The notes below the pieces were generated by a model, which made no database searches, was not told where the DNA came from, and was given only the letters and a program-made list of their open reading frames with translations. A DNA stretch of 45,003 nt, from NCBI GenBank assembly GCA_002753745.1, contig PEAR01000004.1, positions 1 through 45,003 of the forward strand, read 5' to 3'. Positions 16,095-22,418 of this stretch are shown in pieces. The stretch comes from Candidatus Omnitrophota bacterium (GTDB lineage Bacteria; Omnitrophota; Gorgyraeia; Zapsychrales; Fredricksoniimonadaceae). Within the stretch, counting starts at the first letter, position 1. Every line of letters starts with the position of its first letter. The position numbers and the translations under genes are program-made.

Positions 16095-16948
16095 ACGTAT
16101 TTCCCATCATTTGAATAACCGCCCTTTTCCCATGTTCGGGGATCTTCCCCGATACTTAAACACTGCGTTTTCTTTGGATAAACCATTTGCATCAGATCTA
16201 CCGACATGTCTGGAAGGAACATTAGCGGAGAAACACGCACATGCGTGGCAGAAGAAATATTGTATGATGCCACGTCTACGGCTCGATAGGCCATTGCCGC
16301 GGATCCCACAGCAGGGTCATGTCCGGCAATGAAGCCGCCGCGCGGATAAAGCGGCCCCCAGACCCCCATGCACATACCCGGAATCTTTATCCCTTTACCT
16401 TCACACATCGGAGCCATCTTCTCAGTTATCAAGGAAAATGGATTCTTCGATTCCATTTTCAACATCCGCCATTCCGACGCATCTGCCTCGCTTAAATAAT
16501 TTACAGCACTCGAATAATCCGGGGATCCCTCGCAGGACGGTTCTATCATTGTCGAAATTTCTGAAGAAAACGGATATCCAAAAACATGAACGTCATTCAT
16601 CTGAGTGCTGGATGTATCTGATGATGTTAAAGAACCACTATCCAGCTCCCCTGAACTAACCCCCAAAGCCGCAGCCGCCGTTGTCTTCAAGGAACTTCCC
16701 AACAGTGAACGAAATTCATCGATCGCCGTATCTCCCGGCTTTTTAACGGTCTCGACCAAAAGGACAGGCTGCCAATACTTCATTTTTACCCCAACATAGG
16801 GATACGTCGCACGAGCGCATGTCTGTCCGGTCATTTGCGGTTTAACGCAGCTCCAATCGGTACGGCCCGTGATAGCCGTCAAACTTTCCGCAAAGGCATA
16901 AGGTCCCCAGGATAAAAGCACCAGAAAACATACAAATAACATCATCAT
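16055..16948 (-). CDS. TraU-like conjugative transfer protein in a pilus operon
   Basis: 297 residues with a signal peptide (about residues 1-20) and GGGGAG before three successive ATG codons. Motifs match the TraU family and the related integrating-conjugative-element proteins: YWQPVLLVETVKKPGD (58-73), CMGVWGPLYPRGGFI (193-207) and the C-terminal YVWVYWRRKECC (284-295), which parallels the WRKRDCC ending of TraU. Several Cys residues (34, 44, 139, 182, 193, 263, 294, 295) suggest disulfides in the periplasm. In F-type systems TraU is needed for DNA transfer rather than pilus growth. Here it stands between a PilV-like and a PilP-like gene with no relaxase or coupling protein in sight, so its function may be pilus assembly. 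The family call is from motif memory and should be confirmed by profile search. Confidence 0.72.
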   Translation of the reverse strand: MMMLFVCFLVLLSWGPYAFAESLTAITGRTDWSCVKPQMTGQTCARATYPYVGVKMKYWQPVLLVETVKKPGDTAIDEFRSLLGSSLKTTAAAALGVSSGELDSGSLTSSDTSSTQMNDVHVFGYPFSSEISTMIEPSCEGSPDYSSAVNYLSEADASEWRMLKMESKNPFSLITEKMAPMCEGKGIKIPGMCMGVWGPLYPRGGFIAGHDPAVGSAAMAYRAVDVASYNISSATHVRVSPLMFLPDMSVDLMQMVYPKKTQCLSIGEDPRTWEKGGYSNDGKYVWVYWRRKECCAL

Positions 16949-16956
16949 TATCTCCC

Positions 16957-17889
16957 CTAACCTTTTATGATCCAGTTCATCACCATCGACGGCTGGATAT
17001 TATTATGCGGCTGATCACCACCCTCTGGCGTCGTACCCAACAGATAATTATCCATATCTCCGGAATCCGGTCCCTGATTGTTATTCGGTCCAAGAACGCC
17101 GTTTGACCACCAAGGCATATTCTCTCCAAAACTGTAATGACGATGCCGAGGCATCTCCTGAAGCGACAATTGATGCTCTTCTTCTCCGCTTTTTGCACCT
17201 AATTGTCGAGACCAGTCCCCATGGATGACATTGGCAACGCGGCCACCCATGTTATCCCTTCCTACAATGACTCGCCCGCGAAGATCCGGTAAATCAAAGG
17301 TAGTTGTCCCGTCTCCATCACCATAACTTGTCCCAAGAAGCGCGAATAACTCTGCATGATCTGCTCTTGATATCGATGCCCCGTCGCAAAATGACCAGCC
17401 GGCTGGAACATCCACTGTAGGCCAGGCGATAACAGTTCCCACAGGCATACGCTCAACATTAATACCCGGAACGGCCACAGCCGAAACAACATCTAGAGTA
17501 GTCGCTGAAGACATCGGCAGAAGTCCGGCCATGACACTCAACACATTTTGAGCCATTCCTTGACACAATTTCTCTGGAACCTGCGAACTGACCAGTAAAA
17601 CATTCCCTTCCTGCCTGATACCATACGCTTTTCCAAATGGATTATTAGCATTCCAGGCTGGATCGAGATACCCGGCGGATTGCAAAGCGGTAATATCTAA
17701 AGGCCAGGCTTTCATCTTTACATAGTACGAACGCGCGGCATCCTGAATTTGAGCAACTTCCAACGCTGATCGCCGGGCTGCGTCTATATAAACGGACTTC
17801 ACAAAAGACGGGGCTATAGATCCCGCGATCACCGCAGCCGTGCTAAGGACCACCGCTAACTCCAATAATGTAAACCCGCTATTTCTCAT
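16957..17889 (-). CDS. PilV-like pseudopilin fused to a phage tail-collar domain
   Basis: 310 residues. The start MRNSG|FTLLELAVVL is a type III prepilin signal with Gly before the cut, Phe at +1 and Glu at +5, then a hydrophobic helix. Residues 55-125 (LQSAGYLDPAWNANNPFGKAYG and following) resemble the constant region of R64 PilV. From about 149 comes a tail-collar domain: PVGTVIAWPTVDVPAGWSFC, then the FDLPDLRGRVIVG signature (198-210). The end carries the EMPRHRH motif (245-251) and HNNIQPSMVMNWIIKG (295-310), typical of phage tail fibre and microcystin-dependent protein C-termini. It is likely a pilus-tip receptor-binding protein. It overlaps the upstream prepilin gene by 11 bp. No recombinase gene or repeated crossover sites were seen, so there is no evidence of a shufflon. 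Confidence 0.88.
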   Translation of the reverse strand: MRNSGFTLLELAVVLSTAAVIAGSIAPSFVKSVYIDAARRSALEVAQIQDAARSYYVKMKAWPLDITALQSAGYLDPAWNANNPFGKAYGIRQEGNVLLVSSQVPEKLCQGMAQNVLSVMAGLLPMSSATTLDVVSAVAVPGINVERMPVGTVIAWPTVDVPAGWSFCDGASISRADHAELFALLGTSYGDGDGTTTFDLPDLRGRVIVGRDNMGGRVANVIHGDWSRQLGAKSGEEEHQLSLQEMPRHRHYSFGENMPWWSNGVLGPNNNQGPDSGDMDNYLLGTTPEGGDQPHNNIQPSMVMNWIIKG

Positions 17890-18340
17890 AAGCCAACCTT
17901 GCAGCGCACCCGTATGAAACTGACCGGCTCATTTGCCAACGCTTGCCCCTTGGCAAATTATTGACAACGGCCGCCGGACCGTTAGGGACATAAGAATCTT
18001 CCGGCACTTCGGTGACAACAGAAAACAGCGTATTTCCATGTGACAACTCATACGGCTTATTCCATCCATTTCCCGAGGGCAATTGTGTCAATATCTGCCC
18101 GACAGCATTGATATCCTCGGGCCATTTTCCATTGAGAGCGTAGTATTCCTGACCGGCATCCAGAATAGCGATCATTTCATTAATCGTACGCATAGACCTG
18201 GCTTGCTCCGACCGTTTATGAGCGATACCCGACAAATACACACAACTCAGCCCTATTGCGGTAATAACCAGAGACACCTCAAGAAGGCTCACCCCGGAAG
18301 AACTAAAAGGTTGCTGTCCATACCTTACCGCTTTTATCAT
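17879..18340 (-). CDS. Minor prepilin (pseudopilin)
   Basis: 153 residues from the ATG at 18340, which has GAGG upstream; a longer frame from 18373 starts inside the pilin gene without such a site. The leader MIKAVRYGQQPFSSSG is cut before VSLLEVSLVITAIGL, with Glu at +5. The mature part has NEMIAILDAGQEYYALNGKWP, a common pilin helix ending, then LPSGNGWNKPYELSHGN, which parallels the Gly-rich core of PilS/PilV-type pilins. It overlaps both neighbours and is probably a minor subunit of the same pilus. It ends with a Cys near the C-terminus (YGCAARLAYEK) but no Cys pair. Confidence 0.8.
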   Translation of the reverse strand: MIKAVRYGQQPFSSSGVSLLEVSLVITAIGLSCVYLSGIAHKRSEQARSMRTINEMIAILDAGQEYYALNGKWPEDINAVGQILTQLPSGNGWNKPYELSHGNTLFSVVTEVPEDSYVPNGPAAVVNNLPRGKRWQMSRSVSYGCAARLAYEK

Positions 18341-18740
18341 ATGTTGTAGCCTCAGCCCTGCTTTTAAAGACATTGGTTAATTCTGTCCCGGCAGTTTCAG
18401 GTATATTCCCTAGAGCGATATCAACTTTAGTACTATCTCCGGTATTCTCACTGATCTTGTAATCTCCGCCAAAAGAATTTGTTTTCACAGGATCAAAGTT
18501 CTGCGGTAAAAAGCCTTTCGTCTTAAGATCATCAAAGGAGATGCCGCTGTACGTTAGGTTTTGTGCCGATAGATAATTCTGAGCAGCTGTAAAGATCACG
18601 TTGACCGCCTCCATTTCCCGATGAGTACGACTTTTGGCCATCATCCCGCTTCCGGCGGAGACAACGCTCACCAGAAGAGCAACTAAACCCAAAGCGATCG
18701 CCAGCTCCACTAAAGAAAATCCTCTATTATTCAGCTTCAT
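18303..18740 (-). CDS. Type IVb-like major pilin (PilS type)
   Basis: 145 residues from the ATG at 18740, which has GGAGG 7 nt upstream. The leader MKLNNRG is cut before FSLVELAIALGLVALLVSVV, with Glu at +5. The C-terminal part has the features of the R64 PilS family: FLPQNF then NSFGGDYKI, followed by KVDIALGNIPETAGTELTNVF (an F-I-ING-P-AC-L pattern) and a WT-TF ending; the Cys usually seen is absent. As the first pilus gene, with the highest-scoring ribosome site of the cluster, it is likely the major subunit. It overlaps the next prepilin by 38 bp. The 141-bp gap to spoVG holds an inverted repeat but no convincing promoter, so pilus expression may depend on the spoVG promoter. Confidence 0.82.
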   Translation of the reverse strand: MKLNNRGFSLVELAIALGLVALLVSVVSAGSGMMAKSRTHREMEAVNVIFTAAQNYLSAQNLTYSGISFDDLKTKGFLPQNFDPVKTNSFGGDYKISENTGDSTKVDIALGNIPETAGTELTNVFKSRAEATTYDKSGKVWTATF

Positions 18741-18776
18741 TAAATGCCTCCATTCGATAAAAATGATATTTACAAG

Positions 18777-18878
18777 AATGAAGTACCTGTCCATCGTTAT
18801 GATGTTATCAACACACGCCCCCCAGCCCCTTCGTCCGATCGAAAAAGGCCAACATGAATTAATAACAGGTACTTCATT
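18777..18878. repeat. 14-bp perfect inverted repeat flanking a 74-bp spacer before the pilin gene
   Basis: AATGAAGTACCTGT at 18777-18790 and its exact reverse complement at 18865-18878. The repeat fills most of the gap between the spoVG stop and the pilin start. The spacer has a C-rich run on the plus strand (acgccccccagcccc). No target-site duplication flanks the arms, so a small transposon remnant is not supported. It may be an RNA structure in the spoVG-pilin transcript, or a recombination or protein-binding site. Confidence 0.8.
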
Positions 18879-18881
18879 GCA

Positions 18882-19145
18882 TTACTTAGCCAATGCTTCG
18901 TATTCCAAAAGAACTTTCGATGAAATATCATCAAAAATATCCGCGGACGTACACGAGACCTGATCGTACCATTTGCTGTCCTTGCCCTGTTCGCGCGGCA
19001 TCGAAACGAAAAGGCCTTTCTTACCCTCGATGACCCGCAGCCCCTTAATAACCAGCGCGTCATTTACAGAAACATCTGCAAACGCTTTTAAATTTCCCGC
19101 TTCCGGCAAACAAAACATTTTTGCAACTTTAAACTTTAACGACAT
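18882..19145 (-). CDS. spoVG: SpoVG-family nucleic-acid-binding regulator
   Basis: 87 residues from the ATG at 19145 with GGAGG 5 nt upstream; the longer reading from 19157 would use TTG. The sequence follows SpoVG closely: LKAFADVSVNDALVIKGLRVIEGKKGLFVSMPR, the hallmark being the I/V-R-V-I-E-G-x-x-G-L-F-V-x-M-P segment (residues 35-51). SpoVG proteins bind RNA and DNA and affect cell division, sporulation or virulence genes in Firmicutes, but they are widespread in non-spore-formers. The gene has its own good promoter and lies directly upstream of the pilus cluster, so it may be co-transcribed with it. Confidence 0.9.
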   Translation of the reverse strand: MSLKFKVAKMFCLPEAGNLKAFADVSVNDALVIKGLRVIEGKKGLFVSMPREQGKDSKWYDQVSCTSADIFDDISSKVLLEYEALAK

Positions 19146-19187
19146 AGCTACCTCCAATTTTGATTTTTCATCAATACCATAGCCGAG

Positions 19188-19216
19188 ATATTACAAAAGA
19201 TTTGATTATATGTCAA
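19188..19216 (-). promoter_or_regulatory. Promoter of spoVG
   Basis: On the minus strand a perfect -35 TTGACA (19211-19216) and a -10 TAATAT (19188-19193) with a 17-nt spacer. The start would be near 19181, giving a leader of about 36 nt ahead of the GGAGG site. Confidence 0.65.
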
Positions 19217-19237
19217 CATTTATTTTTCATAATAATC

Positions 19238-19250
19238 AAAACATTGTTTT
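19238..19250. promoter_or_regulatory. Palindromic candidate operator between divergent promoters
   Basis: AAAACA-T-TGTTTT is a perfect palindrome with a one-base centre, 22-25 nt from the -35 boxes of both the spoVG and the XRE-cupin promoters. The adjacent XRE regulator is the obvious candidate binder. The region is AT rich, so chance is possible. Confidence 0.4.
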
Positions 19251-19274
19251 TCATTTTTACTCGTCGACAAAAGA

Positions 19275-19302
19275 TTGATTAATCCTCAATGTGTGTTACA
19301 AT
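19275..19302 (+). promoter_or_regulatory. Promoter of the XRE-cupin regulator
   Basis: TTGATT (19275-19280) and TACAAT (19297-19302) with a 16-nt spacer. The start would be near 19309, about 23 nt before the regulator ATG at 19332. Confidence 0.45.
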
Positions 19303-19331
19303 TATTCAAAATATTAACAAAGGGGAAAACG

Positions 19332-19880
19332 ATGAATATTGGCGCTCAAATCAAAAAAATGCGTAAACTCAAAAGGATTTCACTGACCACCCTGTCCCAG
19401 GATAGCGGCGTTCAAATTGCCACGATCTCTCGTATCGAGAACGGAAAGATGACCGGAACACTTCAGTCCCATTTTATGATCGCGAAAGCTCTCGGGCTGG
19501 ATATTGCCGAACTTTATCAAGGAATGCAGGAAGATGAATCGCTTCCTGTTATCTCGGAAGAAAACATTGAAGCCATTTCCGCACCAAACGAAAAGGTCTC
19601 CCGCGAGATCCTGGCACGCCAGGCTACCAACAAAAGAATGCTGCCCTGCCTGATCAAAATAGAGAATAAAGGCTCTACCAATATAGAAAAGTTTCACCCG
19701 GGTTCGGAGCGCTTTATCTGGGTGCTCGAGGGGGCATTAATCGCACATATTAAGGATCAAACAATCAAGTTAACAGCCCACACCTCTTTGTACTTTAATG
19801 CCACGTTCCCGCACCATTTCGAAAACCCGAATAGCGGTGCGGTCAAGTTCCTTTCTGTTCTTACGCCGGTGACCCTTTAA
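19332..19880 (+). CDS. XRE-family transcription regulator with C-terminal cupin domain
   Basis: 182 residues from the ATG at 19332, with AAAGGGGAA upstream; the longer frame from 19275 starts inside the promoter. An N-terminal helix-turn-helix of lambda-repressor type is at about 3-58 (IGAQIKKMRKLKRISLTTLS, then SGVQIATISRIENGK as the recognition part). A cupin-type barrel follows (about 105-178): KFHPGSERFIWVLEGALIAHI and LYFNATFPHHFENP, the pattern seen in regulators of the PuuR/SutR class that sense a small ligand. It probably controls the divergent spoVG (and perhaps the pilus genes) and its own promoter. A receiver-like gene follows after one base. Confidence 0.9.
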   Translation: MNIGAQIKKMRKLKRISLTTLSQDSGVQIATISRIENGKMTGTLQSHFMIAKALGLDIAELYQGMQEDESLPVISEENIEAISAPNEKVSREILARQATNKRMLPCLIKIENKGSTNIEKFHPGSERFIWVLEGALIAHIKDQTIKLTAHTSLYFNATFPHHFENPNSGAVKFLSVLTPVTL

Positions 19881-19881
19881 A

Positions 19882-20247
19882 ATGAAAGGTCCCATCCTTA
19901 TTGCCGATACCGACGAACACTTTCGGGACTCTCTTAAAAAGATCCTGGCGGACCAGTACCCCCTCATTATTGTGGAATCGCCTCTCCAGGCGCTGAAGAT
20001 CGTCGGCGAGAAAAGAAAACCGTCCCTGATCTTGATGGGAATTGATGAAAGCGAAACAGACGAAGGTGATAATATCTTCGCTGCTATTCGAAAACAGGAG
20101 CCGGATATCTTATTGATCGCGCTGGGAGATCGAACGGCAGAAAATGACGCTATTGAAGCTGTACGGTTGGGCGCTACCGGCTATATGATCAAGCCGCTAA
20201 ACACATCGGAAGTTCTATCCATCGCCGCCAAACACGCCGGCGGATGA
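19882..20247 (+). CDS. Degenerate response-regulator receiver domain protein
   Basis: 121 residues, a stand-alone receiver fold. The acidic pair is visible (Asp9-Thr-Asp11), as is Lys104 in GATGYMIKPL. The phospho-acceptor Asp, expected at the end of strand 3 (SLILMGIDE), is Gly53, and the usual Thr/Ser at the end of strand 4 is replaced in LIALGDRT. It is therefore probably a pseudo-receiver that signals without Asp phosphorylation, for example by binding a partner. It starts one base after the XRE-cupin stop, so the two are co-translated and likely work together. It ends 6 bp before the convergent spoIID gene. Confidence 0.85.
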   Translation: MKGPILIADTDEHFRDSLKKILADQYPLIIVESPLQALKIVGEKRKPSLILMGIDESETDEGDNIFAAIRKQEPDILLIALGDRTAENDAIEAVRLGATGYMIKPLNTSEVLSIAAKHAGG

Positions 20248-20253
20248 GCCAAA

Positions 20254-21432
20254 CTAATCGTCTTCCTTATAGTGACCTAACTCAGACCCGGGATAATAAA
20301 ACTTGAGAATATCAGGATAGGTAAATCTCATCCGGGCCATATTGTAGGCGCCCCACTGGCACATCCCAACGCCATGGCCCCAGCCATGACCGATGAGGTC
20401 AACGTAGTAGCCCTTCATTTCGACATCATAAAGATTGCTTTTTAAGACATTGGGGCCCAGGGCGTCACGAAAAATCTTGCCCTCGATGATCGTCGACTTC
20501 CCGTCGCGATCCGTTACTTCGAGCTTCCGGATACGGCCTGACTTATTGCGTTCCTTGATCTTGATCTCCTTGATAGTGCCGACCTTAACCCCGGATTTTT
20601 CAAGAGCATCCTGAATATCCTTTAAGCGAAAATTCCGCTTCCAGCGATAATGTGGTGAATTAACAGAATAGGGCGATTCGATACCGCCCTTTAACGGCGG
20701 CAGATCAATATCCCACAATTCGGAAGCGTCTTCCGTGATCCCGCCTGAATTAGCATGGAAAAAAGCCGGGAATATCTTTCCTTTATAAGTCAGCACCAGC
20801 CCTTTGGTATTTTTAACGGCCAGATTCGTACGATACCGCTCAGCCGTTTTACCGCCGTATACCTGCGAATACACATCATTGGTCACATCATAATCGCGGG
20901 CGGCAAATTTCTCGATCGAATAAAAAGCGTAGGTGCGCGTGGCAACGGCTTGCGCTGATATTGCCTCCATCGGCCACTTATCAGAGATCTCATGATAAAG
21001 AACGCCCCGAATATACTGTTCAATCTCGATGGAATTTACAACAGTCAACGCTGTCCCGGTATTAATGATGATCAGCATCCCTCTAAAATGCTTATCATTC
21101 ACCCGCAGGGATGCATCCAGCCGCGGATCGATGATCAGACGCTGACTATCGTAAACCTTATCTCCGATCCTTATTTTGCCATGATCGAACGTAACAAGTG
21201 ACGGCAACAGACGAATGCCAAAACCGACCTTTTCACCTGAATTATAATCAATGAGTGTGTGCCGTCCTTCAACGCCGAGCGTAAAATGATCAACGTCCCT
21301 CAGGATGGCCACCCGGATCATCTTTGACTTGGCAGTTACAACAGCGGCATCGCAGCAAATGATCACCGCAATAATGCAAATGGCTTTAGTCAAACGGGAG
21401 AAAGACAGCTGTCCGATCAAATACGAGAGCAT
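20254..21432 (-). CDS. spoIID: SpoIID/LytB-family lytic transglycosylase
   Basis: 392 residues with an N-terminal signal or anchor helix (about 15-34). The SpoIID core has IEIEQYIRGVLYHEISDKWP with a Glu at the catalytic position, AQAVATRTYAFYSIEK, a Gly-rich HANSGGITEDASELW segment and the C-terminal GHGWGHGVGMCQWGAYNMA followed by YPDILKFYYPGSEL. SpoIID cuts glycan strands from which peptide stems have been removed. It occurs in many diderms outside sporulation, acting in septal peptidoglycan cleavage. The ATG at 21432 overlaps the end of ruvB by 16 bp, and it is the last gene of the long minus-strand housekeeping array. Confidence 0.9.
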   Translation of the reverse strand: MLSYLIGQLSFSRLTKAICIIAVIICCDAAVVTAKSKMIRVAILRDVDHFTLGVEGRHTLIDYNSGEKVGFGIRLLPSLVTFDHGKIRIGDKVYDSQRLIIDPRLDASLRVNDKHFRGMLIIINTGTALTVVNSIEIEQYIRGVLYHEISDKWPMEAISAQAVATRTYAFYSIEKFAARDYDVTNDVYSQVYGGKTAERYRTNLAVKNTKGLVLTYKGKIFPAFFHANSGGITEDASELWDIDLPPLKGGIESPYSVNSPHYRWKRNFRLKDIQDALEKSGVKVGTIKEIKIKERNKSGRIRKLEVTDRDGKSTIIEGKIFRDALGPNVLKSNLYDVEMKGYYVDLIGHGWGHGVGMCQWGAYNMARMRFTYPDILKFYYPGSELGHYKEDD

Positions 21433-22418
21433 AAATGTTTTCTGGCTTTGTCAGTGATTTCACGGCCGCGGGAAGTGCGGCGAAGGAAACCAGTTTTTAA
21501 AAGATATGGTTCAACCACGTCGCAAATCGTGTCCGGCTCTTCGTTCATGGTAGCTGCCAGAGCTTCAATCCCTACCGGGCCGCCGTTGTAGCTGCCCATG
21601 ATCAGCGATAATATCCTGCGGTCAAGATCATCGAGGCCTTCCCGGTCGATCTTAAGTGTCGTCATGGAACGCTCAACAATCTCCATCGTGATCCGCGCCT
21701 GGCCAGTTTTAACCTGCGCATAATCGCGGACACGGCGCAATAAACGGTTGGCGATCCGCGGCGTCCCCCGGGAACGGCGGGCGATCTCCTGCGCGGCTCC
21801 GTCAACAAGGTCGATGGATAATTTGACCGCAGAATTCTTGATGATATCTGCCAGCTCTTCAGACGGGTAAAAGTCAAGGTGATATGCAAGGCCGAAGCGG
21901 TCACGCAAGGGGGTGGCCAACAGTCCGCTACGGGTTGTTGCCCCGATCAGCGTGAATGGCTTAAGATTAAAATTAATCGTCTTGGCGTAAGGGCCTTTGT
22001 CGACAATAAAATCGATCTTGTAATTCTCCATGGCCGGGTAAAGAAACTCTTCCACCGTCTTTGACATCCGGTGGATCTCATCAATAAAAAGGACATCGCC
22101 GCTGCAAAGATTGGTCAGAATTCCTATAAAGTCCCCCGCGCGTTCGATCGCCGGGCCGGACGTCACCGTAATACGGGCATTCATTTCATGCGCAATAATA
22201 TGGGCCAGAGACGTCTTCCCCAATCCAGGCGGCCCGGAGAAAAGCATATGTTCAAGGGGTTCTTTACGGTGGCGGGCGGCATCAACGGCTACCCGGATAT
22301 TATCCACAAGGTCTTTCTGCCCCACAAAATCAGTCAGTGATTGCGGACGAAGGGAAATCCCTGCGATCCGATCTTCATCGACCTCCTGATCAAGGACAAT
22401 ACGGTTAAGCTCTGCCAT
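21417..22418 (-). CDS. ruvB: Holliday junction branch-migration helicase RuvB
   Basis: 333 residues from the ATG at 22418 with GGAGG upstream; the longer frame to 22535 is an artefact inside scpA. RuvB is the hexameric AAA+ motor of RuvABC. Visible are SLRPQSLTDFVGQ, Walker A GPPGLGKTSLA, Walker B LFIDEIHRM, GATTRSGLLATPLRDRFG (sensor 1 and arginine-finger region), RGTPRIANRLLRRVRD (sensor 2) and the winged-helix end. ruvA and ruvC are not nearby. It overlaps scpA by 14 bp. Confidence 0.97.
   Translation of the reverse strand: MAELNRIVLDQEVDEDRIAGISLRPQSLTDFVGQKDLVDNIRVAVDAARHRKEPLEHMLFSGPPGLGKTSLAHIIAHEMNARITVTSGPAIERAGDFIGILTNLCSGDVLFIDEIHRMSKTVEEFLYPAMENYKIDFIVDKGPYAKTINFNLKPFTLIGATTRSGLLATPLRDRFGLAYHLDFYPSEELADIIKNSAVKLSIDLVDGAAQEIARRSRGTPRIANRLLRRVRDYAQVKTGQARITMEIVERSMTTLKIDREGLDDLDRRILSLIMGSYNGGPVGIEALAATMNEEPDTICDVVEPYLLKTGFLRRTSRGREITDKARKHLCSRI

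Noticed and set aside
16957-17400. Shufflon-type invertible segments in the 3' part of the PilV-like gene
   Set aside because: No repeated crossover sites, alternative C-termini or recombinase gene are visible nearby.
12694-18740. Idea that the pilus cluster is part of an integrated plasmid or ICE
   Set aside because: No integrase, relaxase, attachment-site repeats or tRNA target were seen, and the flanking genes are ordinary. TraU alone is not enough.
18777-18878. Miniature transposon (MITE) with 14-bp terminal inverted repeats
   Set aside because: No target-site duplication flanks the arms and no second copy exists in the window.
18797-19063. Minus-strand open frame of 88 codons covering the spoVG-pilin gap
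   Set aside because: It overlaps spoVG in another frame, is arginine-rich in the way shadow frames are, and has no ribosome site. spoVG is clearly the real gene.
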